Positions 28,898-38,647 of a stretch of DNA of 64,000 bases are shown here, in pieces; position 1 is the first letter of the stretch; every line of letters starts with the position of its first letter. Below the pieces are notes generated by a model, which worked only from the letters and a program-made list of their open reading frames with translations, was not told the origin of the DNA and ran no database searches. The stretch spans positions 1 to 64,000 of the forward strand of contig DXFO01000039.1 of assembly GCA_019114415.1 (NCBI GenBank). Reading direction: 5' to 3'. This DNA is from Candidatus Gemmiger faecavium. GTDB lineage: Bacteria; Bacillota; Clostridia; Oscillospirales; Ruminococcaceae. Made by a program: the position numbers and the translations under genes.

Positions 28898-29538
28898 GCG
28901 CGGAAAACATTGCAACCTTTGCTACGATCCTTTTCAGCATGATTCTGGTCAATAACTACGTGCTGGTCCAGTTCCTTGGCATCTGCCCCTTCCTGGGCGT
29001 TTCCAAAAAGCTGGATTCCTCGGTGGGCATGGGCATGGCGGTCATCGTCGTTATGCTCATTGCCACGGCTGTGACCTTCCCCATCCAGATCTTCCTGCTG
29101 GATGCCTATGACCTGGGCTATATGCAGACCATCATTTTCATTCTGGTCATCGCGGTCCTGGTCCAGCTCATCGAGATCACCCTCAAATGCTACATCCCCG
29201 CGCTGTACAGCGCCCTGGGCGTTTACCTGCCCCTGATCACCACCAACTGCTGTGTTCTGGGCGTGACCATTCTGGCTGTGCAGGACTACTCCGGTGACAT
29301 CGCCACCTACGGCTTCGGCTTTGCCTTTGCGGAGGCTCTGGTCTGCGCTGCCGGTGCGGGCATCGGCTTCCTGCTGGCCATGGTGCTGTTCTGCGGCGTG
29401 CGTCAGCGTGTGGAAAACGCCGACCCGCCCGAGTGCTTCAAGGGCCTGCCCATCACGCTGGTGGCTGCGGCCATCACCTCTCTGAGCTTCATGGGCTTCG
29501 GCGGGCTGGTCGAAAACATCGTCAACGCGATCTTGTAA
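28894..29538 (+). CDS. rnfA: Rnf complex subunit A
   Basis: Six-helix membrane subunit homologous to NqrE, inverted relative to RnfE, 214 residues. Start is GTG 28894 behind AAGGAGG. Motifs NNYVLVQFLGICPFLGVSKK and LITTNCCVLG contain the Cys residues that ligate the intramembrane cluster. Confidence 0.95.
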   Translation: MSAENIATFATILFSMILVNNYVLVQFLGICPFLGVSKKLDSSVGMGMAVIVVMLIATAVTFPIQIFLLDAYDLGYMQTIIFILVIAVLVQLIEITLKCYIPALYSALGVYLPLITTNCCVLGVTILAVQDYSGDIATYGFGFAFAEALVCAAGAGIGFLLAMVLFCGVRQRVENADPPECFKGLPITLVAAAITSLSFMGFGGLVENIVNAIL

Positions 29539-29553
29539 GGGGGATTTGAGGAT

Positions 29554-30399
29554 ATGATTACAGCGAATCCGATCGTCTTTGCGGTGATCGTGCTGGCGGT
29601 GCTGGGCTTGGCAGGCAGTGTGATTCTGGTTCTGGCCTCCAAGTTCATGGCCGTTTATGAAGATCCCCGCATTGCCGAGATCAACGAATGCCTGGCGGGC
29701 GCCAACTGCGGCGGCTGCGGCTATGCAGGCTGTGCGGACTATGCCAAGGCCATCGTTATGGACGGTGCACCCACCCATAAATGCGCTCCCGGCGGTGACA
29801 AGACTGCCGATGCCATCAACCGCATCATGGGCGCGGAGGAGAGCAACCGCCCCAGCATGCGCGCTTTTGTCTCCTGTAACGGCGGCAAAAACTGCGGCGT
29901 GCGGTTTGAGTATCACGGCGTGCAGAGCTGCGCTGCCGCGGCTTCGGTGGCGGGCGGCCCCACGGCCTGCTCCTTCGGCTGCCTGGGCTTCGGCGACTGC
30001 GTCAATGCCTGCATGTTCCACGCCCTCAGCATCAAGGACGGCGTGGCGGTTGTTGACCGCGACCTGTGCACCGGCTGCTCTGCCTGTACCCGTGCCTGCC
30101 CCCGCGGCCTGCTGAAGATGAAACCGGTCGCCCCGCAGCCTGCGGTGCTCTGCCGCAACAAGGAACGCGGTGCGGGCGTCGTCAAGGCCTGCAAGACCGG
30201 CTGTATTGCCTGCGGCATCTGCGTCAAGAACTGCCCGCAGGAGGCCATCTTCCTGCGCAACAACGTGGCCCGTATCGATTACACCAAGTGCAACGGCTGC
30301 GGTACCTGCGTGGACAAGTGCCCCAAGAAGGTCATCCACTGGGTCGAGGGCGGTCCTACCTCCGTCGACGCTCCGGTACCCGATTACGCGGTGCTGTAA
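29554..30399 (+). CDS. rnfB: Rnf complex subunit B (ferredoxin-side iron-sulfur protein)
   Basis: Electron entry subunit that takes electrons from ferredoxin, 281 residues. An N-terminal hydrophobic anchor is followed by the [4Fe-4S] motif CLAGANCGGCGYAGC, more Cys motifs, then ferredoxin-like pairs CTGCSACTRACP, CIACGICVKNCP and CNGCGTCVDKCP. Three ferredoxin-type Cys quartets are visible after the Fe-S domain. It closes the operon. Confidence 0.95.
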   Translation: MITANPIVFAVIVLAVLGLAGSVILVLASKFMAVYEDPRIAEINECLAGANCGGCGYAGCADYAKAIVMDGAPTHKCAPGGDKTADAINRIMGAEESNRPSMRAFVSCNGGKNCGVRFEYHGVQSCAAAASVAGGPTACSFGCLGFGDCVNACMFHALSIKDGVAVVDRDLCTGCSACTRACPRGLLKMKPVAPQPAVLCRNKERGAGVVKACKTGCIACGICVKNCPQEAIFLRNNVARIDYTKCNGCGTCVDKCPKKVIHWVEGGPTSVDAPVPDYAVL

Positions 30400-30423
30400 C
30401 GCGCTGACCCAACCTTAAAATCA

Positions 30424-30487
30424 AAGGCCCCGGCCCTCGGGATTTCTCTTGCAGAGAAAAAAATGAGGGCCGGGGCTTGATTTTTGA
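30424..30487 (+). terminator. Terminator after rnfB
   Basis: Long stem GGCCCCGGCCCTC/GAGGGCCGGGGC with a 25-base loop, then TTGATTTTTG. Confidence 0.82.
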
Positions 30488-30505
30488 AAAAGGCTGTGCT
30501 ATAAT
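30477..30505 (+). promoter_or_regulatory. tRNA-Val promoter
   Basis: TTGATT lies 17 bases before TATAAT; the -35 overlaps the T-tract of the rnf terminator. The mature tRNA begins 12 bases after the -10. Confidence 0.72.
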
Positions 30506-30517
30506 CTCCTTTGTTAC

Positions 30518-30594
30518 GGATGATTAGCTCAGCTGGTTAGAGCGCTGCGTTCACATCGCAGAGGTCGAGGGTTCGAGTCCCCCATCCTCCACCA
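30518..30594 (+). tRNA. tRNA-Val (anticodon CAC)
   Basis: A 77-base cloverleaf with CCA encoded. The anticodon loop TTCACAT gives CAC, reading GTG. D arm GCTC/GAGC, anticodon stem CTGCG/CGCAG and T-loop TTCGAGT are regular. Two stem positions are not paired as written: T4-C69 in the acceptor and A50-C64 in the T stem. Confidence 0.93.
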
Positions 30595-30595
30595 G

Positions 30596-30634
30596 AATCC
30601 CGCAGACGATGTTTCGTCTGCGGGATTTTTTGTG
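30596..30634 (+). terminator. Terminator after tRNA-Val
   Basis: AATCCCGCAGACGA and its complement with a short loop, followed by six Ts. Confidence 0.9.
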
Positions 30635-30907
30635 CTGTTTTGTCGGCCTCCGCAAGGCGGTGAAAGCGCGCCGCAAAAACCGGCGCTGTATCGCGAGCAA
30701 TCGGTGAAAAAAAGATGCGCCCGGGTTTGCGGAGGGGAAAGCGGCATGCTATAACAGGGATAAATTGCGGCTATGACTATCGCTTTTACGTAACATCTTG
30801 CCATTCCGGCAGTGTCAGCCCGGCAAGGCGTCCGATGTGCAGCGGCACCCTTTCGGTGCTTTAGGGTATCATAAATCAGACATTACAACAGAAAGGCGGC
30901 GGCGCAG
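30635..30907. other. Intergenic region before the two-component genes
   Basis: No ORF with a ribosome site is seen. A small GCACC...GGTGC hairpin lies at about 30844-30860, near the response-regulator start. No convincing promoter was found. Confidence 0.4.
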
Positions 30908-31618
30908 ATGATCCGCATCGCCATTGTTGAGGATGACCCTCAGGTCCGGGAACAGCTTGCGGGATATGTGTGGCGGTATGAGCGCCAGTTCGGCAAGATG
31001 TTTGAGCTGACCACCTTTGAGGACGGGGAGGAGATCGTCACCGACTACCGGGCGGCGTACGACATTATCCTGCTGGACGTACAGATGCGGCATATGGACG
31101 GCATGGCCGCCGCAGAGGCCATCCGCAAGGCTGACAAGGACGTCATTCTGATCTTCATCACCAACATGGCGCAGTTTGCCATCCGCGGCTATGCGGTGGA
31201 CGCGCTGGATTACGTCCTCAAGCCGGTACCGTACTTTGCCTTTTCCCAGCAGCTGCAAAAGGCGGTGGATCGCCTGCGCAAACGCCGCAAGACTTTTCTG
31301 ACGGTCCCCATCGACGGCGGCCTGCGCCGCATTGATGTGAACACCATCTATTACCTGGAAAGCGAGGGGCATTCCGTCCGTTTTTATACGGAGGACGGGG
31401 AGAGCCTTGCGCCCGGAAGCCTGAAAAGCTATGAGGAAAAGCTGGCAGACAAGCCCTTTGCCCGCTGCAACAGCGGCTACCTTGTCAATCTGGAGCAGGT
31501 GATGGAAGTCCAGCAAAACACCGTGCAGGTGGGGCCCTATGCCCTCCAGATCAGCCGCCCCAAAAAGAAAGCCTTTCTGGAAGCACTGACGGATTACATC
31601 GGAGGCAGCGTGAAATGA
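30908..31618 (+). CDS. LytTR-family response regulator (AgrA type)
   Basis: DNA-binding response regulator of 236 residues. The receiver domain (1-120) has the acidic pair in VEDD, the phospho-acceptor Asp in IILLDVQM, and the Lys in DYVLKPVPY. The C-terminal LytTR domain includes INTIYYLESEGHSV-like VNTIYYLESEGHSV and FARCNSGYLVNLEQVMEV. Its stop overlaps the kinase start (ATGA). LytTR regulators bind pairs of direct repeats, and a candidate pair lies downstream before the GH3 gene. Confidence 0.93.
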   Translation: MIRIAIVEDDPQVREQLAGYVWRYERQFGKMFELTTFEDGEEIVTDYRAAYDIILLDVQMRHMDGMAAAEAIRKADKDVILIFITNMAQFAIRGYAVDALDYVLKPVPYFAFSQQLQKAVDRLRKRRKTFLTVPIDGGLRRIDVNTIYYLESEGHSVRFYTEDGESLAPGSLKSYEEKLADKPFARCNSGYLVNLEQVMEVQQNTVQVGPYALQISRPKKKAFLEALTDYIGGSVK

Positions 31619-32907
31619 CCATCCTGCCCGATATTCCCCGTCTGTATACGGCTCTGGCCGAATGGCTGGCCTGCCTGATGTACATTATCGCCCTGCGCCG
31701 GCGGTTCGGGCGCACCGGGACCATCCTGATCGCCGGAGGCTGGCTGGCGGGGCTCAGCGTATTTTTGCAGGTCACGGGCAACGTGCCGCTGGCCTGGTGG
31801 ATCCCCTGCATGGCGGCCGCCGTGGTGGGAATGTACAGCCTTTTGTATTTGTGCTGCTCCCTGTCCGCCCGTGAGGCCGGCTACTGCTGTGCGCGGGCGT
31901 TTATTCTGGCGGAGTTTGCCGCCAGCCTGGAATGGCAGATCCACTGCCTGCTGTGGCCCCAGCGTGGGGCATGGGAACCCTTGCCGCTGCTTTTGCTGAT
32001 CGTGATCTACGCCGGTGTATATGGCTTTGTCTACCGGTTTGAATTCCGCCGTGTCCGGCGCAGACCGGAACTGGGCATTACCCGCCGCGCTCTGAGCAGT
32101 GCCGTTGTCATGGCCTTGGCAGCCTTTGCCGTCAGCAACTTTGCCTTTGCTCAGACGGGGGAGGCTACCATGGACCTGTTCTATATCCGTACGCTGGTGG
32201 ACCTGGCGGGCGTGCTGGTCCTTTCCATCCAGCAGGAACAGCTGATGGAAGCAAGCCTGCACCGGGAACTGGAAGCTATGGACAACGTCCTCCACCGCCA
32301 GTATGAGCAGTACCAGCAAAGCAGGGAGAGCATCCGCCTCATCAACCGGCACTGCCACGATCTCAAATTGCAGATCGCGGCCATCCGTGCCGAGCAGGAC
32401 CCCGGCAAACAGGCGGCGGCCCTGGACGAGATGGAAAGCGGCATCCGCATGTGCGAGGCCCAGAACAAGACCGGCAACCCGGTCCTGGATACCCTTCTGA
32501 CGGCAAAAAGCCTGTACTGCCAGCAGCACGACATCAACTTTACCTGTGTGGCGGACGGTCATCTGCTGGACTTCATGCCCACGGGAGATATCTGCACCAT
32601 TGTGGGCACCGCCCTGGACAACGCCACCGAGAGCGTCCAGACCCTGGCGGACCCGGAAAAACGGCTGATCCGAACGGCCATTTATGCCCAGCACGGTTTT
32701 GTCATGCTGCGGTTTGAAAACTACTGTGAGACAGAGGTCAAACTGGATGCCGACGGCATGCCGCCCCACGGCTACGGCGTGCGGACGGTGCGTGCCGCGG
32801 CGGAAAAGTACGGCGGTACCATGACGGTCCACTGTGAGGACAACTGGTTTATCCTGCGGGTTTTGCTCCCGCACCGGAGTGAAAAAACGGGCAGGGCGCA
32901 GCAATGA
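31615..32907 (+). CDS. GHKL sensor histidine kinase (AgrC-like)
   Basis: Membrane sensor of 430 residues. About six hydrophobic segments fill the first 210 residues, followed by a coiled-coil linker. The phospho-His is in INRHCHDLKLQI; the N box is GTALDNATESV and the G box GYGVRTVRAAAEKYGG, with the HATPase_c_5 pattern of AgrC/ComD kinases. The cognate signal is unknown: no AgrB or AgrD gene is adjacent, so it may sense something other than a cyclic peptide. Confidence 0.9.
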   Translation: MTILPDIPRLYTALAEWLACLMYIIALRRRFGRTGTILIAGGWLAGLSVFLQVTGNVPLAWWIPCMAAAVVGMYSLLYLCCSLSAREAGYCCARAFILAEFAASLEWQIHCLLWPQRGAWEPLPLLLLIVIYAGVYGFVYRFEFRRVRRRPELGITRRALSSAVVMALAAFAVSNFAFAQTGEATMDLFYIRTLVDLAGVLVLSIQQEQLMEASLHRELEAMDNVLHRQYEQYQQSRESIRLINRHCHDLKLQIAAIRAEQDPGKQAAALDEMESGIRMCEAQNKTGNPVLDTLLTAKSLYCQQHDINFTCVADGHLLDFMPTGDICTIVGTALDNATESVQTLADPEKRLIRTAIYAQHGFVMLRFENYCETEVKLDADGMPPHGYGVRTVRAAAEKYGGTMTVHCEDNWFILRVLLPHRSEKTGRAQQ

Positions 32908-32943
32908 CAAAAGGGAATGTACCCTGAAAATGACGAATAACGG

Positions 32944-32975
32944 CAAAGGCCGGCGCATGGCGCCGGCCTTTGTAC
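32944..32975 (+). terminator. Probable terminator after the kinase gene
   Basis: Perfect 13-bp palindrome arms CAAAGGCCGGCGC with a 3-base loop. Only three Ts follow the stem, so it may be weak. Confidence 0.6.
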
Positions 32976-33072
32976 GTGCAGGATGCACAAAGGGCTTTCG
33001 GTCAAACTTGTGCGAAATGTATATGAAAATTTTGTAAAAAAGCGGTGCAAAAACAATTTATGCTTCAAAAAT

Positions 33073-33122
33073 GGCAGTTTTTGAAATAACCGTAGACAGT
33101 TCTTTGTGAATATCGATATAAT
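33073..33122 (+). promoter_or_regulatory. GH3 promoter with candidate LytTR repeats
   Basis: TAGACA lies 18 bases before TATAAT (33093-33122). GGCAGTTTTTG at 33073 and GACAGTTCTTTG at 33095 are direct repeats 22 bases apart, two helical turns, like the paired sites of AgrA/ComE-type regulators. The second repeat overlaps the -35. Confidence 0.5.
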
Positions 33123-33190
33123 AATTTTGCTTCATGAAGGTGGCGCGCGACCCTTCATCGTGTAAACCGAACAACAAGGAGGAAAATAAC

Positions 33191-36087
33191 ATGTTGGCTA
33201 TCAACATCGATGATGTATTGAATGTGCTGACAACGGTTGCACCGTATTTGATCGGATTCGGGATTGTTTTGGTCATCGCCATCATCGCAATGATTGCCTG
33301 CAAAAAGCAGAGCAAGGCTAAAAAGTATATGGTCCGCAGCCAGGCCGGTATGGCAATTCTGCTGGCTTTTGGCATTGTGGCAAACCTGATCGCCTTTGGC
33401 CCCATGTCCACCATGATCTCTCTGGCTACCGGCGGCGGTACCATTTCTGAAGAGTCCACCGACACAGCCACTGCGCTGTGCACCAACATTGCGGAAGAAG
33501 GCATCGTCCTGCTGAAGAATGACGACAGCACGCTGCCTCTGGCTTCCGGCGACAACATCAACGTCTTTGGCTGGGCATCCACCAATCCCTGCTACGGCGG
33601 CACCGGTTCCGGCGCGCTGAGCGAGGCGTTCCCCATGGTCAGCCTGCTGGATGGCCTGAAGAATGCCGGCCTGAACCCCAACCAGGAACTGGTCTCTACA
33701 CCAACTACAAGGCGGACCGTCCCGTGGTCGGCATGTGGAGCGGTGACTGGACTCTGCCTGAGCCCGCAGTCAGCCTCTATACCGACGAAATGATGGAAAA
33801 CGCCAAGGCCTACTCTGACACGGCCATGATCGTTATCACCCGCGTCGGCGGCGAAGGCGCCGACCTGCCCACCGATATGTACGCGCTGGCCAACGGCACC
33901 GCGTAGGATGTGGGCTACGACCAGGTCTACGACGACACCCTCAACGAGGGCGCCGACTGGGACCAGGGCGACACCTACCTGAACCTCAGCAACCAGGAAG
34001 AGGCTATGATCGACCTGGTCTGCCAGAACTTTGACAAGGTCATCGTCGTTTACAACGGCGACAACACCATGGAGCTGGGCTTTGTGGAAGAGCATCCCCA
34101 GATCAAGAGCGTTCTGTGGTGCCCCGGCACCGGTCAGTCCGGCTTCACCGGCCTGGGCAATATCATCTCCGGTGCGGTGAACCCCTCTGCCAAGACCACC
34201 GATACCTTTGTCTATGACCTGACTGCCACCCCGACCTGGAACAACTTCGGCATGATGCAGTACACCAACATGGACGAGTTCGCTGTGGACGGCACCCTGC
34301 CTTCCTTCGTCAACTACGCGGAAAACATCTACGTCGGCTACAAGTTCTATGAGACTGCCGCTGTGGAGGGCCTCATCGACTACGACACCACCGTGCAGTA
34401 TCCCTTCGGCTACGGCCTCAGCTACACCTCTTTCTCTCAGAAGCTCAACGGCGTGACCGAGGCTGACGGCGTCATCACCGTGAGTGTCACTGTCACCAAC
34501 ACCGGTTCCGTGGCCGGCAAGGACGTTGTGGAAGTCTACTACAACCCGCCCTACACCAACGGCGGCATTGAAAAGGCTTCCGCCAACCTGATCGGCTTTG
34601 CCAAGACCGCTCAGCTGGAACCCGGTGCGTCCGAGAATGTCACCATCCAGTTCAACGTGGAAGATATGGCTTCCTATGACGACCGAAACGCCAAAGCCTA
34701 TGTGCTGGAGGCGGGCGACTACATCATCTCCATCAACTCCGACTCTCACACCATCATCGACAGCAGCGTCTACAACGTTCCCGCTACCATCACCTACAGC
34801 GGCGACAACAAGCGCTCCTCCGATGAAGTGGACGCCACCAACCAGTTCGACTATGCCCGCGGCACCGCGACCTACCTGTCCCGCGCCGACGGCTTCGCAA
34901 ACTATGCACAGGCTACCGCGGCACCCACCAGCTACGAGATGCCTGCCGACTCCAAGGCGACCTTCTACAACATCTCCAACTACGACGCATCCGCGGATGA
35001 AGATCCCAACGCCGAGGCTCCCGTCACCGGCGCCGAGGGCGACATCCAGCTGGTCGAGCTGCGCGGCCTGGATTACGACGATCCCATGTGGGACAGCCTG
35101 CTGGACCAGATGACCGTGGATGAGATGAACTCTCTGATCTCTCTGGGCGGCTACCAGACCAACAGCATCGACAGCATCGGTAAGGTCCGCACCAACGACT
35201 GCGACGGTCCTGCTTCCATCAACAACAACTTCACCGGCACCGGCTCCATCGGTTTCCCGGCTGCCGTCATGATCGCCAACACCTGGAACGTGGATATCGC
35301 CACCGCTTTCGGTGACAGCATCGGCCAGATGGCTGACGAGATGGCCGTCTCCGGCTGGTATGCACCTGCCATGAACATCCACCGCTCCGCTTTCGCCGGC
35401 CGTAACTTCGAGTACTACTCCGAGGACGGCTTCCTGTCCGGCCAGATGGCTGCCCATGCCGTCCAGGGCGCTGCCCAGCACGGCGTCTACACCTACGTCA
35501 AGCACTTTGCCATGAACGACCAGGAGACCAACCGCTGCGGTATGCTGTGCACCTGGTCCACCGAGCAGGCCATGCGCGAGATCTACTTCAAGCCCTTCGA
35601 GATCGCCATCAAGCAGGGCAATGCGGGCGCCGTCATGTCCTCCTTCAACTACATCGGCAACCGCTGGGCCGGCGGCACCAAGGAACTGTGCCAGACCCTC
35701 CTGCGTGACGAGTGGGGCTTCCAGGGCTTTGTCCTGACCGACTACTTCGGCGTTTACGGCTACATGAGCGCCGATCAGGGCGTCCGCAACGGCACCGACT
35801 GCATGCTGGTCAACTATCCCACCGAGACCAGCCTGGTGGGCAGCCTGACCGATGGCAACATCAGCAACGGCGGCCTGCAGGCCATGCGCACCGCTACCCA
35901 TAACATCCTGTACACGGTGGTCAACTCCCGCGCTTACACCGAGGAGAACCTGAACCCCGGCATGGAAGGCTGGCAGATCGCTGCCATCGCCATCGACGTG
36001 GTGCTGGCACTGGTCATCGTCGTGCTGGAGATCGCAGTCATCAAAAAGGGCTACGACAAGCGCAAGAAAGAGGAAGTCGAAGTCTGA
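33191..36087 (+). pseudogene. Circularly permuted, membrane-anchored GH3 glycosidase, frameshifted
   Basis: Beta-glucosidase-family gene broken twice. The N-terminal frame (33191 on; one transmembrane helix, then IVLLKNDDSTLPL of the GH3 C-domain) is open to about 33693, where the reading continues in frame 1 (GLYTNYKADRP), as if one base were lost. A TAG at 33904-33906 then interrupts ALANGTA*DVGYDQVYDD, after which 725 codons run to 36087. Domain order is GH3_C, Fn3-like (VTVTNTGSVAGKDVVEVYY), then GH3_N with the nucleophile in VLTDYFG; this reversed order is known in Butyrivibrio and Ruminococcus enzymes. A C-terminal helix ends in a Lys-rich tail. Sequencing error is possible. Confidence 0.8.
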
Positions 36088-36217
36088 TCTGACCGCAAGG
36101 CTTCTTCAAAAACCAATCGTTTGAAATTCTGACAACGGGATAACCGGCTGCGTCTGGCTTCTGCTTGCAGGCAGGCGCCGGGCGCAGCCCATTTATCCGG
36201 GAAGGGAGCATTCCATT

Positions 36218-38647
36218 ATGCCCGCTACGAAGCTGACCCAGAAACTTACTCTGGAACAGAAATGCGCACTGCTTTCCGGTGCGGATACTTTCCGGTCCCG
36301 CGGACTGCCCCAGTACGGCATTCCGTCGGTCTGGCTGTCCGACGGCCCTCACGGTGTGCGGAAACAGGCAGGGGAGAGCGACCATCTGGGCATCAATCCC
36401 AGTGAGCCGGCGACCTGTTTCCCCACCGCGTCGGCTGTGGCAAGCAGCTGGGACCCCGCTCTGGGTGAGGAGATCGGCCGGGCACTGGGGCAGGAAGCCG
36501 CCGCACAGAATGTGGCGGTGCTGCTTGGCCCCGGCCTCAATACCAAACGCAGCCCGCTGTGCGGACGCAACTTTGAATATTTTTCCGAGGACCCCTACCT
36601 GGCCGGCAAGATGGCCGCCGCCTACATCCGCGGCATCCAGGAAAACGGCATCTCTGCCTGCCCCAAGCATTTTGCAGCCAACAGCCAGGAACTGCGCCGC
36701 ATGGCCACCGACTCGGTGGTGGACGAGCGCACCCTGCGGGAACTGTACCTGACCAACTTTGAGATCGCCGTCACCGAGGGCAAGCCCAAGACCATCATGA
36801 TCAGCTATAACATGGTCAACGGCGTCTATGCCAACGAGAATGCCCATCTGCTCAAGGAGATCTTGCGGGATACCTGGGGCTTTGACGGCGCGGTGGTCAC
36901 CGACTGGGGCGGTTCCAACGACCATGCCCTGGGCGTCAAGAACGGCTCCACGCTGGAAATGCCCGCCCCCGGTCTGGATTCGGTGCGGGAACTGGTCAAG
37001 GCGGTCAAGGACGGCAAGATCTCGGAGGCGGACATCAACGCCCGCCTGGAAGAACTGCTGGACCTGGTGGAGTCCACCTCCAAGGCGCTGGAAAAGGCGC
37101 CCAAGACCATCGACTGGGATGCCCATCATGCCCTGGCCCGCAAGGCTGCGGCGGAAAGCATCGTCCTGCTCAAAAACAAGGGCGGGCTGCTTCCCCTGGA
37201 CCCCGAGGCAAAGATCGCGGTCATCGGTGACTTTGCCCAGACGCCCCGCTATCAGGGCGCCGGTTCCAGCATGGTCAACGCACCCAGAGTGGATAACTTC
37301 CTGCAGGTGTTTGAACAGAGCGGCCTCAAGAGCGCAGGCTTTGCCAAGGGCTTTGACCGTTACGGCAAGCCCGACGCGGCCCTGCAGGCCGAAGCCGTCA
37401 AGCTGGCGGAAAGAGCCGACGCTGTTTTGCTCTTCCTGGGCCTGGACGAGGTCAAGGAGAGCGAAGGCCTGGATCGCAGCGACATGAAACTGGCCAAAAA
37501 CCAGATCGATCTGCTGCTGGCCGTGCATCGTGTCAACCCCCGGCTGATCGTTGTGCTCAGCTGCGGCAGCGCGGTGGAGACCAACTGGCAGAGCCATTGT
37601 CAGGCGCTGGTCTGGGCCGGCCTGGGCGGTCAGGCGGGCGCGGGCGCACTGCTGGACGTGCTGACCGGCAAGGTGAACCCCGCCGGACGTCTGGCCGAGA
37701 CCTGGCCGCTGCACTGCGAGGACAATCCCTCTTACAACAACTTCGGCAAACCTGGCCGCAACGTGGAATACCGCGAGGGCCTTTACGTCGGGTATCGTTA
37801 TTACCAGACGGCAGGCGTACCCGTGTCCATGCCCTTTGGCTACGGTTTGTCCTACACCACATTCGAGTACAAGGACCTCCATGCCACGCCCTCTGGCGTG
37901 TCGCTGACGGTGACCAACACAGGGGACCGTGCCGGCGATGAGGTGGTACAGGTCTATGTTTCCAAGCCCGACGCCCGGATCTTCCGCCCCGTGCAGGAGC
38001 TGAAAGGATTTGCCCGCGTCTCGCTGGAAGCAGGGGAGAGCAAGACCGTATCCATCCTGCTGGACGACAAGGCTTTCCGTTACTGGAACGACCCGGCCAA
38101 CTGCTGGGCGGTGGAAGGCGGCACCTATGTGGTGCGCGTGGGCGCTTCCTGCGAGGATATCCGCCTGGAGGCGGAGGTCACTGTGGAAGGCACCGGCCAG
38201 TCTGACCCCTATGCCGGCATTGCGCTGCCCCATTATGCGGGAGGCCAGGTCCAGGATGTCCCCGACGACGAGTTTGCCGCCATCCTCGGCCATGCCATCC
38301 CGGTGTCCAGGGTAGCCATCGACCGCAACATGACCCTGGGGGAGATCGGCCATGGCCGCAGCCCGCTGGGCTGGCTGGTCCATGTGATCCACAAGCATCT
38401 GCTGCAAAAGAGCCTTCAGGCCGGTACGCCGGACCTGAACCTGCTGTTCAACTACAATATGCCGCTGCGCGCCATTGCCAAAATGACAGGCGGTATGGTC
38501 AGCATGGGCATGGTCGACGGCCTTGTCATGGAGCTCAAAGGCTTCTGGATCATCGGTATCCTGCGGGTCCTGGTTGAGCTGGTGCGCAACTCCATCCTCA
38601 ATGCGTCGATGGAAAAGCGCCTGGCCGAGAAAAAGGAGGGCGACTGA
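36218..38647 (+). CDS. GH3 beta-glucosidase, standard domain order
   Basis: Retaining glycoside hydrolase of 809 residues with no signal peptide, so it acts on imported saccharides. GH3_N comes first (WLSDGPHGVRKQ, GRNFEYFSEDP, CPKHFAAN), with the nucleophile Asp in AVVTDWGG at about 225. GH3_C follows (ESIVLLKNKGGLLPLD), then the Fn3-like domain (LTVTNTGDRAGDEVVQVYVSKP). About 150 residues at the C-terminus are an unusual partly hydrophobic extension (MTGGMVSMGMVDGLVMELKG) of unknown role. It overlaps the GtrA-like gene by one base. Confidence 0.92.
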   Translation: MPATKLTQKLTLEQKCALLSGADTFRSRGLPQYGIPSVWLSDGPHGVRKQAGESDHLGINPSEPATCFPTASAVASSWDPALGEEIGRALGQEAAAQNVAVLLGPGLNTKRSPLCGRNFEYFSEDPYLAGKMAAAYIRGIQENGISACPKHFAANSQELRRMATDSVVDERTLRELYLTNFEIAVTEGKPKTIMISYNMVNGVYANENAHLLKEILRDTWGFDGAVVTDWGGSNDHALGVKNGSTLEMPAPGLDSVRELVKAVKDGKISEADINARLEELLDLVESTSKALEKAPKTIDWDAHHALARKAAAESIVLLKNKGGLLPLDPEAKIAVIGDFAQTPRYQGAGSSMVNAPRVDNFLQVFEQSGLKSAGFAKGFDRYGKPDAALQAEAVKLAERADAVLLFLGLDEVKESEGLDRSDMKLAKNQIDLLLAVHRVNPRLIVVLSCGSAVETNWQSHCQALVWAGLGGQAGAGALLDVLTGKVNPAGRLAETWPLHCEDNPSYNNFGKPGRNVEYREGLYVGYRYYQTAGVPVSMPFGYGLSYTTFEYKDLHATPSGVSLTVTNTGDRAGDEVVQVYVSKPDARIFRPVQELKGFARVSLEAGESKTVSILLDDKAFRYWNDPANCWAVEGGTYVVRVGASCEDIRLEAEVTVEGTGQSDPYAGIALPHYAGGQVQDVPDDEFAAILGHAIPVSRVAIDRNMTLGEIGHGRSPLGWLVHVIHKHLLQKSLQAGTPDLNLLFNYNMPLRAIAKMTGGMVSMGMVDGLVMELKGFWIIGILRVLVELVRNSILNASMEKRLAEKKEGD

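Noticed and set aside
33592-35901. 769-codon minus-strand ORF over the GH3 pseudogene
   Set aside because: It is open only because of third-position GC bias opposite the GH3 frame; its composition is that of a shadow.
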